64,000 bases of DNA from Scenedesmus sp. ARA3 (GCA_004335835.1 RWJK01000216.1:1-64000); one strand, 5' to 3'; numbered from the stretch's first letter, positions 45,545 through 57,034 are shown. Translations and numbers: made by a program. Notes: a model not told the origin generated them from the letters alone.

Positions 45545-47386
45545 TCAGCGTGTCGAAGTGTATGCTGTCTCGCGGGAGGGCACGGTGTGAGCACAGCCAA
45601 AGCCCAGGCTCGGCAGCTGAACACCCTTCTGCTGCAACTCCTTCTGAAGGCGCTTCTGTAGCAGCAAAGGCAGCATCAGCACCAGCAGCGGCAGCAGATG
45701 AGCAACTGCCAGAAACACACAAGCGCATACAGCAAGCAACATCCCAGAACGATTGGCCAACGTCATTGTGAGTGATTACGTCTGCTGTTGCTTGCTGCAG
45801 GGCCCATGGCTGCCAATACTTGCAGCAAGTACAGTGCAGCTCCTGAACCGCCATCAGCATTGCGATGCATAGCCACTCACAGGCAGGCCGTGTGGGTATT
45901 CCAGCAGCAGCTGCCGCTCCAGCTGCTCCACCTGCTGCTGCTTCCTGCACTCCTCCGCCAGCGCTGCAGCTAGCAGCGCGCGCGCCTTCCTCAGCCTCTC
46001 TTCCTCCTCTTCATCAGCTTGGCCAGGCGACGGCTCAAGGCTGCCTGTGGTGAGGTGGCTGTGCAGGACGTGTGCACGCTGGGCCTTCTCACACAGCTCA
46101 GGGCTCTGGGGCTGTGAGATGCCTGCGTCGTTTGCAGCGCTGCTGGTGGCGGCGTCAGCGTCGGCGTCTGCGGCTGCTGCTGTCTGCGGCCGGGTGGCTA
46201 GAGGATTTGCGCTCGATGTGTGGTACTCTGGCAGCTGGTGCAGGATGCCTGCAAGGCTGTCCAGCGCGTGCTGTGCCTGCAGGAGCCGCACAGGAGCATT
46301 GACCAGCGAGCAGAGGCTTGATAGGGGTCTAAACAACAAATCCTGTCACCCTGGCTGTTAGCCAATGAGGCGTTTGTGCAGGTGACTTTGGCCTGGTGCC
46401 TGCTGCTTTGCACCATCAAGCATCGGCTTATTGAGCATGTTGGCAAGCAGCGTGCACTCCATCATGCGGGCTGCATCTGCGGCTGTGCTGGATGTGCAGC
46501 GCATTGCCGAGCCGCACCTGCTTCTCATCTTCCTCTGCGGCCTGCTGGCTGCGCCGCCGCTGGTGTTGCTGCTGCCACTCTGCTGATGCAGCAAAGCGCT
46601 GCCCCTGCGGCTTGCTGCACTGGCGGTCTTGGCTGGCACTGTTCTCCCACTTCTTATGCTGCTCAAAGTCGTGGCTGCAGCAAAGCGCCAAGCATGCAGT
46701 TGCAGGAATCAGCACCACCAAGATAGGAAGTAGGCGTCCAGCGCATGCTTGCCGGCATTCAGCTGCAGCTTGCAGAGCATGTGTTTGCTGCAAAGTTTGA
46801 GCACAGTTCTGCTGCAGCACAAAGGAAGGCTGCCAAACTTTAGAAGCAGGCTGTCATGTGCACACACCTGATGATGCGACGCGTAGGCTTTTCGTCTATA
46901 CCATATATGGCAGAGCCTGCAGAGCAACGTGTCTTGCATGTCGTGATACAGTCTGTGGATGCTACTCATGCTTCACCATGCAGTGGTGCAGCTGGCAGTC
47001 ACTTGCGGTGCGATGCACTGTGGCAGACATGCTCGTCCCTGGCACTGCTTCCTTCCTGATGGCTCACCGTTTGCACTGAGGGCTATATTTGACTTTGGGA
47101 GCTCGAAGCGCCTCTGCATGTTGTGAGACACGTACAATCATAAGCCACATGTCACAGCCTGGTACAGCATTCACTGCAGGCAGCTGCCCTGACTGCTGCT
47201 GTCTTGTTGCTGCAGCCAAGCTTGCTCTGCTACCCTGCGTGGCATGCCGCGACAGACGCCTCTTACAGTGGTAGTTTCGCCCCTTAGGCAGCTGCTTGGC
47301 TTCCAAGGTGGCTTTTCCGGCGAGCTGGCACTGCTCGGTGGTGACAGGGGCAGCACTGGCATCGTCTGCGTCTCGCACTGAGCCAT
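45545..47386 (-). CDS. YPHG-family paralogue D, unknown function
   Basis: Fourth copy. Exons (minus): 47386-47267, 47113-47068, 46916-46868, 46674-46518, 46276-45881, 45655-45545; 292 aa with all phases closed. Exon 1 ends PWKPSSCLRGETTT. Exon 2 (46 nt): RRFELPKSNIALSANG. Exon 3 (49 nt): SAIYGIDEKPTRRIIR. Exon 4: HDFEQHKKWENSASQ, then GQRFAASAEWQQQHQRRRSQQ. Exon 5: LAGILHQLPEYHTSSANPLA, an Ala/Asp-rich run, SPELCEKAQRAHVLHSHL, TTGSLEPS, an acidic/Arg run and LLEYPHGLP. Exon 6: KRLQKELQQKGVQLPSLG. The start is uncertain. I use the ATG at 47386 (MAQCETQTMP), but a short upstream coding exon near 47541 (MSDSSEH, then GTAAAG) is possible. It is the most diverged copy; the last exon is closest to C. 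Confidence 0.78.
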
Positions 47387-47750
47387 TGTCGCTGCTGTTG
47401 GTGTGCGCGAGAAGGAAAAAGTACAGAATTGTTTCAACCCGCAGCGACAATGAAGGATTGCATCCCAAGCTTGTGAGCCACACCAAGCAAAGGTCAACGT
47501 TTTGCTGTACAACTTTACATGCTCGCTGGAGTCAGACATTATAATGTGCTGCGATATATAGCCTGACATCAGCAGCATGTGCCACTCGGACAGCTACAAC
47601 CTAGTCATTACCGGCTACAGCCTGGCAGCAACTCCCGCCAATTCGTCGGGGCTTGCAATTGCACTGCAATGCAGGCTACCTCGCAGCAGTGCTAAACACT
47701 GCCAGCCACCGAAGTCATTGCAGTGCCAACATTCATGTCTGCTACACCAT

Positions 47751-50748
47751 CTAAGCACGTTGGCGGTGCTTCTTCTTCACCGGCTGTTGCTGCTCCTGCT
47801 TGCTTGGCTGCGTGTGCTGCTCCTGCTGTTGTTGCTCTTCCTGCTGCCGCTTCTGGATCAGGTGTTCCCTGAATAGCTCTACCCTCTTTGCTGACACCGC
47901 CAGCTCCAGCCGCAGCTCATTGTTGCGCCTGTACAGCTTGCTGAGCCGATACTGCTCCTGCAGCGCCTGCTCAGCCCCTTGCACATCCACAGCATCCGCA
48001 GCTGCCACTGCAGCTGCAACCACAGCAGCTTGCTGCTGCTGCCGCTGCTGCGGCTGCTGCTGCTTCCGCTTGCCATGCTGCTGCACATGCTGCTGCGGCT
48101 GCTGCTCCTCCGGCGCGTCTGCTGCTGCAATCGCGTGCTGCAGGTCCAGGCACCATGGCCGGCCAGCTGCTGCCTGCCTTGCTGCCATACCTGCTTTGCT
48201 GCTGCCAGCAACAGCCCCATTGACCCGCCCTTTACCCCTGCCTCCTGCACCGGCAGGCATCGGCGGCGCCGGCCTAAACCCTCCCAGCTTCACTGGCCCA
48301 TAAACCGCTGCCACGTCCTGCGGCCCTGAAGCGCCAGCTATCACAGCAGCTCCAACAGCAGTGCCAGAGCCAGCTGCTGCGTCAGCATCCCCACTGCCAC
48401 CAGCAGCAGCACTGCCAGCAGCAGCAGCAGCAGACCCTGATCCTGAGCCTGGTGTGAGCGTGAGCAGCATGCGCGCTGCTGCTGCAATGTGTGGGTGGTA
48501 GTGCTGGGCCAGCAGCGGCAGCTCCCACAGTGCTGCAGCCATCGCACCTGCACAGGCAGCGGTGACAGTGACAGTGACGGTTAAGGGAAAGGATGCTTGT
48601 GGAAGGTCTCTGGTAAGAGCAGATGATATGCACATGTGCTCGCCAGCAGCAGATACGCACAAGCAACTGCGTAACAAAACTCAACCGCTCTGGCATAGTG
48701 AGTGCAGGGTGCTTTGCAAGCACACGTCTAGCTGTCAAAACATGCCTTCAAACTAACCATCACAGGCTGCTGAGCACTGCACCTGCCATGAACCTCATTC
48801 CAAGGCTATGGCAACTGCAGCATGCACACGGACACCTTTTGAACAGGCACCCTTTCCAGAGCTGTGCACACAGCAGCACCTCGACCCACCTGCTTCCGAA
48901 GGGTCCGAGCAATCCGCATCAAACTGCCGCCCGCCAACAGGAGCGCCACCCTCCCATTCAAACAGGCACGTCAGCTTGGGATACCGCCGCATCAGGCGGT
49001 ACAGTAGGCAGCCACAGCCCAGCGCTTCAGGCGTACTGCTGGTGAGCATCAGCAGCGCCAGTCGCTTTGCATATGCTGCCAGCCGCCCCATGTCTGTCTG
49101 CTTCACTCCCAGCAGCTGCTGCTCCAGGCAGCGCAGCAGCAGCACTGGCGTAGGCGCTACGTCTCTGCTGCTGCTGCTGCTGCTGCTGCTGGCTCCGGCT
49201 GCAGCGCCCTTCTGCTGCTGCTGCTGCTCGGCTGCAGCAACTTCCAGCCCCAGTATGCTTGCACGCACCGCCTGCAGTGCCTGCAAGTCCTCCTGATCCA
49301 GCCACTGCTCATCTTCATCGGCAGTACCGTTCGCTGCTGCTGCAGTGCTTCCTGCAAGCTTTCCTGCAAGCTTTCCTGCAAGCCTTGCAGGAAAGTCGCC
49401 CGCCTCGTGCAGCAGCTGCAGCGGCACCAGCAGCAGCGCCTGGTACAGCTGGTTGTAGAAGGCCCGCCTGTCGATTGTGAGTGCCTCGCCTTGCCCTTTC
49501 AAGATGTCCAGCGCAGCCAGCAGCACTCCCAGCCGCTCACGCAGCGGCAGCGCACCAGCAGCCAGCAGCTGTGAGGGGCAGGCACGACAACACACGACCG
49601 CAGCGGCAGCAGCACAACGCAACGGACCAGGTTAAGTGAGCAGGCATCGGAGGACTAGGCCCATGCGGTGCCGTCAATGCAACCCAAACACGGACTAGTT
49701 TGCTGTCCACACATCAGCTGCCAGCTCGCTGTATGCTGCATGAGCAGCACACCTGGAGTAATGAGGATGCGGCAATATTCACGCATACGGCTGCGAGCTA
49801 CTGGCGACTCTGCACACCGTTCAAACATCCCACAGTCAATTTCACAAAATCTCACAAGCAAACCAAAATAATTATGATCCTTGGCAGCCTGCGCACCTCC
49901 TGCAGCACAGCCATGAGGTCATTGAAGTACTCCACACTGATGAGGTGGCTGTAGCGCCCCAGGCCCTCCAGCGCCGGCTGTAGCAGCGGGAACTTGCGCG
50001 CAACCTTGGACGCCTGCCACGGCTGCTGCAGGACGCCCTTGCTGCTGCTGTTGTCGTCTGCGGCGGCCGCTTGCGCTGCTGCTGCTGCTGCTGCCTGGTT
50101 GGAGGTTGCTGTGCTGCAGTGCTTCAGCACGCGGAAGAACACCTCAAATAGCGCCTGCAGCATACACAGTCAACGCAGGTAAGTCCACTCATCAGCATGT
50201 ACCGCTTCGTGGGATCATGGAATGAGCTGCGGCATACACAATCCCTTGCATGAAATCAGGCACAGCATGTCTTCAGGCACCAAATAGTTGACATTATCAG
50301 CAAGCGTAACATGTCAAACAAACACCAAACCAAACAAAACCAGGCAAACCAGGCACTACCACCCCACAGCGCCGCACCTCAAGCATCTGGCTCTGCAGCA
50401 GCGCCAGCGCAGCCAGGTCGAGCCCCGCCTCAGCCTCTGCCCGCTCAATTTAGAGCGGATTCATAAAAATCCAAACACACACAATGCCGCACCTCCAGCA
50501 TCTGGCTCTGCAGCAGTGCCGGCTCAGCCAGCTCACGCCCTGCCTCTGCCTTGCAGGTGGAACAATCAGCAGCATGCAGCCTGCATAGATGCCAAAACAA
50601 GCATATCACCCACGCACCTCCAGCATCTGGCTCTGCAGCAGCGCCAGTTCAGCCAGGTCAGGCCCTGCCTCCGCTTCCTCAAACTCCTTGTCCAGGTCAG
50701 TCTTGCGCTTGGCACGGCGCGCTGCCTTCTTGCCCAGCTGCAGCAGCA

Positions 50749-50799
<51 letters not shown>

Positions 50800-53700
50800 C
50801 GATAGCTCACATGAACGAACAGTTGGCGATGAGGAGCACTATTACTGTTCCACCGCTTCTCAGAAGCCTTATGTTGGCTGCTGACTGAAGTCCACTAGAC
50901 AAAACACATGCCAGCCTGACATACTAATTGCTTTCTCCTCACCTTCTTGGCTTCATATTGTTTCGCCACTTCGTAGGAGCCTATGGTTGGCTGCTGCCTG
51001 AATCACAATAGGACAAGGCACATGACAGCATTGCATCTATCTCCTCCTCACCTTCTTGGCCTTGCCGCCGCCCGCGCCCTCGCCGCCTGCGCTGACAGGC
51101 GTCACCTGCTCGAAGCGCAGCACCAGCAGGCAGCTGACCACCACGGGGGGCACGCTGCACCTGCGCGTCTTCACCAGGTCAGCCACCAGCTGCACAGCCT
51201 CAAGGGAGGACTTGCCCTGCAGGATCGAGCAGCGAAAAGGCAAACATGATACAGTAAAGCGATGATCAGGTTGCGCCATCTTCACCAGGTCAGCAACCAG
51301 CTGCACAGCCTCAAGGGAAGACTTGCCCTGCAGCAGTAGACATGGCATAACAGTTGCGGAATTCAGTTTGCAGTGCTTGCTGTTAGGGCAGGTCGGCCAC
51401 CAGCTGCACGGCCTCCAGCGAGGACTTGCCCTGCAGGAGTGTGCGTTTGAGAGGCAGGCGGGGTGCAGTGCGAACAGTGAGATGTGTACCCCATTTGACC
51501 AGGTGAGCCACCAGCTGCACAGCCTCACAGCGCAAAGTTGTTCTGCAGGAGTCGGCAGTGACAAGGCATGTGAGATGCAGTAAGGTGACCATTATTTTAA
51601 GCCGTCTTCACAAGGTCGACCACCAGCAGTACAGCCCTGTGCCAACATACGTGCCCCACCCACCTGCACGTCCTCCTGCAGCAGCTGCCGCAGCGCATCA
51701 CACGCAGCCCCCTGCACCTGCGCATCAGGCCCCAGCATCATCGGCACCAGCGCCTGCAGCAGGTCGCTGCAGTAATTAAACCCCGGCCGTGCCACTAGCA
51801 ACTGGCCCATGCAGCGCACAGCCACACGCTTTGTAGCCAGTACACTGCTGCTGCTGCTGCTGCTGCTGTGGCCTGCTGTAAGTGCGGCGTTGGGTTTTGC
51901 GGTTGCTGCTGCCAGTAGGGTTTTGAGGTAGGCTTGGTAGCCTTTGAGCAGCGCTTGCTCGAAGTCACGCAGCGCCTGCACCTCCTTGCTGACCCGCATC
52001 TGCAACCGAGAGAGAAACAGCAAGCGGCCAAACACACATATGAAGATGCTAGGCCAACCGGCAACAGCAGATTGTGTTTTGCCATGTTGACAAGCAAGAG
52101 TGACAGGCAATACACAACCCTACAGAGGCTCTAGCCCAGCTGCTGTTGATTCTGCAATGCAGTGCACAACAGGGCAGCAAACCCGTTTTACAAGCAAGCA
52201 AACCCTGTGAACCCTGCCCACCTCCTGCAGCACGATCAACAAGGCAGCAAAACCGCTTTGCAAGCAAGCATTCTATCTAAACCCCGCCCACCTCCTGCTC
52301 CTCCTCGGTCAAGCTGCGTATCCTGTAGCCAGGCAGCAGGTCCTTAAACACAGCCAGCAGCGACAGTAGTGCCAGCCGCACCACCACCCCATCCCTGTCA
52401 GCAGCACATCCCAGCAGCAGCCGCAGCCCAGGCACTACATGCTTTTCAGGCTCTGCCAGCAAGTGCTGCGCTGCCAGGGCCATCTGCTGCTTTAGGGCTT
52501 CTCGGCGCTGCTGGCTGTCCTGCAAGGACATGAGGCTGAGCAGAGCAGGAGAGAGGCCGCCCTCAGAGGGCAGTCCTGCAGCATTCAAACAACGAAACAG
52601 ACGTCAACAACAAGCAGCAAAGTCAGCAGGTGCTACGTGTGCATGTTGTAGTTCTACGACCTTGTTGTGGCTGTGTGCTGGCCAAGGGTCGGCAACATCA
52701 CAGACCACCACAGAAAAGGTGATCCTTTAGCACTCTGTCTTGACATAGCAGCACTGGTTCTGTTGACACAGAACACGTAACCTCACATGACGCCTGTAGC
52801 TGAGCTGCATGCCAAGGCAGTGAGAGCAGCATATTTGCAGCAGCCGAACCTCACCTTTCTTGGCTGCAACTTCTGCAGCAGCTGCTGCCTTCGCCGCCGC
52901 CTGCCTCTCCGCTGCTGCGGCCGCGCGGCGCTCCGCTGCCTCTGCAGCTGCCGCTTCCTTTTCCGCTGCTTTCTGCGCCTTCTCGCTCTGCAGCGTGTCT
53001 TCAACTTGAATGCCCTCCACCTGCACCTTAGCTGCTATCAGCTGCTGCTTGCGGCTAGGCTGGAAGAGCACCTCTCCTGCTGCTGTCTTCACAGGAAGAC
53101 CATACTTGCTGGCCTTGGAGACCTGCGGGGGAGCACAAAACCAAGAGATGTCAAGCAGCACCAAGTGACAGATGCACAAAGTCAGCACCGAGCTAAGCCA
53201 ATCAACGATGCAAAGTACGCCTCAAGGTGACCTTAGAGCACTCTTCGCAACCAAACACAGCCAGAAGATTCTACACTGCGCACCTGCTCGGCTGCTCTTG
53301 GCTTGCGCTCATACTCTGCTGCGCCCTCATCCTCAGAGCGGCCACCAGCCTCTGCATCACCACCATCATTGCCAGCTGCTGCTGCCGCTGCTGCTGCTGT
53401 GGCGGCGGCGGCGGCCGCTGCTTTCTGCTTGTCTTTCACGGCCCTGAGCAGCAGATGCAAATGGCGGGGTGACAGTTTGGGTGCGTGCATGCACATGAAA
53501 GTCTGCTGTGCTGCAGCACTGTCAGCAGGAAAGCACTGGTCCGGTGTGATAGACAAGCAACGACAGCGCACTGACACGCTGTGATTTGTATCTGCAAGGC
53601 TGAGCAGCAGCTTCCAAAAGATACAGCAGCGCAAGCTGCGACTTTCAACCACACTAACACTGTCACGCTCACTTGTCCAGCTGCTGTGCATCCAGGTCTC

Positions 53701-54098
53701 GCAGGAAGCCCAGCTGAGAGCCATACTGCTGCACAAACTGCAAGTCCTCCTCGCCCACATCAAGGCCCTGCTCATCTTCATCATCTGAGCCTGGCAGCGG
53801 CACATCCTGCTGCTTGCTGGAATGCGGCTTGCCCTGCAAAGGTGCAGAAGATATACCTCTAAAAGATAGTAACATGATGCTGCAGTCATGGCAGCAGCTA
53901 TTGGCCAGGCTGGCTCATTGCTGAGCAGAGAATCTTCAAACCGCACCCGTACATCTTTATATGACATACTGGTGACCATACACGCCATTGATGATTCCAG
54001 CCACTTACCTTTGGCCCCTTGCTGAACTTCTTCTTCTTGCTGCTGCTGCCGCTGCTGCTGCCAGCCTGGGCTGTCGGGGGCTTCCGCTTGTTGCCCAT
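47751..54098 (-). CDS. NOC3: Nucleolar complex protein 3 (NOC3), ribosome biogenesis
   Basis: Nucleolar factor that moves pre-60S ribosomal particles from nucleolus to nucleoplasm with NOC2, and is linked to replication licensing in yeast. Exons (minus): 54098-54009, 53833-53673, 53443-53284, 53122-52855, 52575-52292, 51999-51664, 51216-51052, 50737-50618, 50154-49897, 49568-48890, 48547-47751; every phase agrees, about 1105 aa. The N-terminus is basic (MGNKRKPP … SSKKKKFSKGPK). The middle has FKDLLPGYRIRSLTEEEQE, MRVSKEVQALRDFEQALLKG and GYQAYLKTLL, the NOC3 core. The CBF/MAK21-type region has ALFEVFFRVLKHCSTA, LEGLGRYSHLISVEYFNDLM and AALWELPLLAQHYHP. The C-terminus is Gln/Lys-rich. It is longer than usual (about 660-800 aa in yeast and animals) because of Ala/Gln/Ser runs. 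Several exon edges have intronic copies. Confidence 0.93.
50366..50690 (-). repeat. Three copies of NOC3 exon-8 3' edge with donor
   Basis: The segment coding LALLQSQMLE, then a GTGCG donor, is found at about 50616-50665 (true end 50618). Copies follow at about 50490-50545 and 50376-50430. Spacing is about 125 and 115 bp. All three keep a GTGCGG/GTGCGT donor. Confidence 0.88.
50739..50799 (+). repeat. (CAG)n tract, about 20 units
   Basis: Nearly pure run directly upstream of the NOC3 exon-8 acceptor on the sense strand, where it reads CTG and stands in for a pyrimidine tract. Confidence 0.92.
50880..51060 (-). repeat. Duplicated NOC3 exon-7 end and donor
   Basis: AAGCCAAGAAGGTGAGGA-type sequence (exon end KAKK plus donor) occurs at about 50938-50958 and 51048-51060. 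Both are preceded by a copied TTGGCTGCTG(C/A)CTGAA(T/G) intron piece. Spacing is about 110 bp. Confidence 0.75.
51165..51550 (-). repeat. Four copies of NOC3 exon-7 start
   Basis: Sequence coding GKSSLEAVQLVADLVK behind a CTGCAG acceptor occurs at about 51170-51220 (used, start 51216), 51280-51330, 51385-51435 and, more decayed, 51497-51548. Spacing is roughly 105-115 bp. The first three all have intact acceptors. Confidence 0.92.
52165..52302 (-). repeat. Duplicated donor region after NOC3 exon 5
   Basis: AACA(A/G)GGCAGCAAA(A/C)CCG…TTTGCAAGCAAGC followed by CCGCCCACCTCCTGC occurs at about 52169-52228 and 52239-52297. Only the second holds the true exon-5 end (GAGCAGGAG, then GTGGGC). Confidence 0.75.
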
Positions 54099-54414
54099 CC
54101 TGCTGATAATCTAGTCGAACTATAATTATTGCTGCGGTTGCTGCTCGTTTAGCAGCTGCAATAGAGGAGGACGAAGTACCGCCGTCGGTATGCACTGATC
54201 AAAACCTGTGCAGGATGCAGCTACGAAAGCTTGCAACTCAGGCATTGAGTTAGTCAGCAGAGACCGCGGCACAAGTGCTGTGACTGTCAGTCACTCCCTG
54301 ATAACACCCGGTACAAACTGTTTGTTTTTCCTGGCTCGCTTGTGCAATTGGACAGTGAGCAAATGCTTATTCGCTGTTTCTTCGACTGTGTTGCCATCCG
54401 CTTGACTGTGGTAC
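54099..54414. promoter_or_regulatory. Divergent promoter interval, NOC3 / ALKBH6
   Basis: Only 316 bp separate the two start codons, so both genes must share or abut their promoters here. I could not identify specific factor sites. Confidence 0.55.
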
Positions 54415-57034
54415 ATGCAGTCTGGGGACACTACGGACACCATGGACCTCAGCAGTAGCCAGGTTGGAGTGGGAATGCTGCCTACCTTGTATTACTTTCC
54501 CGATTTTATAGCTGAAGACGAAGAGCAGAGGATCATGGCAGAGGTGCATGCCTCTCAGGCCAAGTGGGTGCAGGTCAGGACCCTGCATGCACACACATCT
54601 GCGCAACTGCACTGCAGCCTGCAACACACTGAACTGTTGCTGCCACAACCCCTACTGTGCCTACTGTGCATGCATGCATGCATGCATTATCAAATCCAAC
54701 TTGGTGGCCAAATTTCTGCCAAACCTACGGAGCTTAGCACAACACCATGCCCCCAAACCAGCGTGTGTACAGTGAAGGAGCTGCCAGTTTTAGTTACACC
54801 TCATCACTCTTGCTCAGCAGCACCCCTCATCTCCACCAGTCATCCCACGTTCTTCTGCAAGCAAAAATACTCCCTACATTGTATTCTTTGTGCTGCAGCT
54901 GTCAGGCAGGCGGCTGCAAAACCACGGAGGCATCGTGCACAGCAAAGGCCTCATCCCCGCACCCATGCCACGCTGGCTGCAGCAGCTATGCAGCCGCGTG
55001 CACAGCCAGCTGCTGCCACTGTTTGGGGAGCAGCCGCCTAACCACGTGCTGATCAACTCGTACCAGCCGGGATGCGGCATTATGGTAAGCCGGCACAAGC
55101 AGCTGCTGCTTTGTGCTGCGCATCGCTGGCCGCTCTGTGCAGCTGCATGCAAGCTCTGTAGAGCTGCCAGGTCTGCAGCAGTGTGAGTTCCACTTGGTTG
55201 GGTTTGTTCTGCAAGTGTGTGCTCAGAAAGGCCCAACCCTGTTGCCGGCATCTGTCAGGCAGCTCTGGTAATAAACATCTCTTAACACCTACCATGTGTT
55301 TGACTCACGGTTTGACTGCTGCCATGTTCGACAACTGCAGCCGCACCAGGACGGCCCGCTGTACCACACCATGGTGCTCATCATGGCCGCCTGTGCTGCA
55401 AGCTCACAATAGCCTGCATAGCCATGATCCCAGCAGCTGTCTTTCTAATTTTGTACGTTTTTGAATGTGATTCCCACTGCTGCCTTGTGTGGGCTGCAGC
55501 CGCACCAGGACGGCCCGCTGTACCACCCCGTGGTGCTCATCATGGCCGGCCTGTACTGCAAGCTCACAATAGCCTGCATAGCCATGATGCCAGCAGCAGT
55601 CTTTCTACTTTTGTACGTTTTTGAAGTTTCAATTTTACTGCTGCATTATGCATGCTGCAGCCTCACCAGGATGGCCCGCTGTACCACCCCGTGGTGCTCA
55701 TCCTGTCGCTGGGCTCACCCGCAGTGCTGCGCTTCTGGCGCAAGCAGGACGAAGGTGCGCGGCCTGCAGGGTCTATGGGCCAAAACCTAGACATGTGCGA
55801 CCTCAGCTTAGCTCAACTCAGCTGAGCTGAGCTGGCTTGAGTGATGCTGAGTTGAGTTCAGTGCAGGCTGCTTGCATCAAGGTGTGTATGCGGCTTGTGC
55901 GGAGCAGAGCAAGGGGGTCAGCAACAGGGCTTTAGAGAGAATTTGCTGCTCCGTGCATCCTTCCACGTTGAACTCTTGGACAGTGCGTGCATTTGCATCG
56001 CAATACGGCTAGCGAGCAAGGTGCATGCGGCCATTGATGCAATGCTGCTGCTGCTGTGGCCGTTGCCTCGCCTCAATTTGCTGTGCTGCAGGTGGCACTG
56101 GTTATGCGCCTCCAGTCGCCTCTCTGCTGGCGATGCCTCGCAGCCTGCTGGTGTTCCGCGATGAGGCCTACCACAGCTGCCTGCATGGCATAGAAGAGGT
56201 AAGGGCATGAAGCGGCATGTAATGCGATGATGCACGCCACAGCCGCCTGCATGGCATTGAGGAGGTGAGGGGGCCCAGCCGCAACATGCACAACCCATTG
56301 CGCGCATGTCTGCTGCAAACAATATGCTGGATTGTGTGTGCTGCCTGCACTTGTCAAACAATCGACAGGTCACATGGGTGCATTGCCAGCAGCCGTGAGT
56401 GTGAACTGCCGTTCTGCTCTGGCAGCTGTTGCACGTATATGCTGCGGCACTGTAGCTGCTCAGAAGGCGTGCTGCTTACAGTTTGGCCAGTGCATGCATG
56501 CGAGTGCCTTTTTGAGGTAGCAGAGCTTGCCGCTAGAGGTCCAAAGAGTATCAAAGATTGTTTGCGTCTGTGTGTCTGGCTGTGTTTGTGTACCAGGTGA
56601 CTGAGGAGGTCTTAGATGCATCAGTAGTCAACCCCGAAGCTATAGAGCAGCAGCAGCAGCAGCATCAACAGAAGCAGCAGGAGCAACGGCAGCAGCTGCA
56701 AGCAGAGCGGCAAGAAGCACAGCATCAGCAAGAAGATCCGCAGCAAGCACAGCATCAGCAAGAAGTGCCGCAGCAAGCACTGCAGCAGCAAGCAGAGCAG
56801 CAACAACATCAACAGCAGCAGTCAGGGCAGGCACATGCTGCAGAGGTGTGCAGCCAACCTGCTGCTGCAGCGCAACATGCAGACAGCAGCGGCAAGGCGA
56901 GCAGCAGCAACGGCAGCAGCAGATGCGACAGCGGCACTGTGCCGTGCAGCGTGCCGCGTCAGGGTGAGCGCATATCCCTCACCATCCGCCGGGTGCTGAA
57001 AGTGCACAAGGCGCTGGGGCTGCTCAGGCGGTGA
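54415..57034 (+). CDS. ALKBH6: ALKBH6-like Fe(II)/2-oxoglutarate dioxygenase
   Basis: AlkB-family oxygenase, proposed to act on alkylated nucleic acids; the substrate of ALKBH6 is not settled. Exons: 54415-54573, 54899-55084, 55661-55754, 56092-56198, 56597-57034; phases agree and the product is 327 aa. Residues 20-50 read TLYYFPDFIAEDEEQRIM. Exon 2: RRLQNHGGIVHSKGLIP and NHVLINSYQPGCGIM. Exon 3: PHQDGPLYHPVVLILSLGS, with the iron-binding His and Asp. Exon 4: SLLVFRDEAYHSCLHGIEE, with the distal His. Exon 5 ends ERISLTIRRVLKV, whose Arg should bind 2-oxoglutarate. Between the last two motifs lies a Gln/Ala/Ser-rich insertion of roughly 90 residues; ordinary ALKBH6 proteins are about 240 aa. 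The first ATG of the exon is used; an internal Met ten codons on is also possible. Exons 3 and 4 have intronic copies. Confidence 0.92.
55335..55720 (+). repeat. Three copies of ALKBH6 exon-3 start with acceptor
   Basis: CTGCAG followed by codons for PHQDGPLYH(T/P)(M/V)VLI occurs at about 55337-55390, 55495-55545 and 55655-55705. Periods are about 158-160 bp. Each unit is followed by a shared CTGCAAGCTCACAATAGCCT intron piece, except the last, which opens into the rest of the exon (start 55661). Confidence 0.93.
55811..55858. repeat. Hairpin in ALKBH6 intron 3
   Basis: CTCAACTCAGC and GCTGAGTTGAG form an 11-bp stem around about 20 bases. The inner CTCAGCTGAG is itself palindromic. It may be an RNA structure or just a small foldback. 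Confidence 0.7.
56165..56270 (+). repeat. Copy of ALKBH6 exon-4 end and donor
   Basis: CCACAGC(T/C)GCCTGCATGGCAT coding HSCLHGIEE, then GT(A/G)AGG, occurs at about 56171-56204 (used) and 56238-56271. Spacing is 67 bp. The copied donor GTGAGG is intact. Confidence 0.88.

Noticed and set aside
53233..54195. Long minus-strand frame spanning several NOC3 introns
   Set aside because: It reads through introns. The conserved NOC3 sequence follows a spliced path with matching phases instead.
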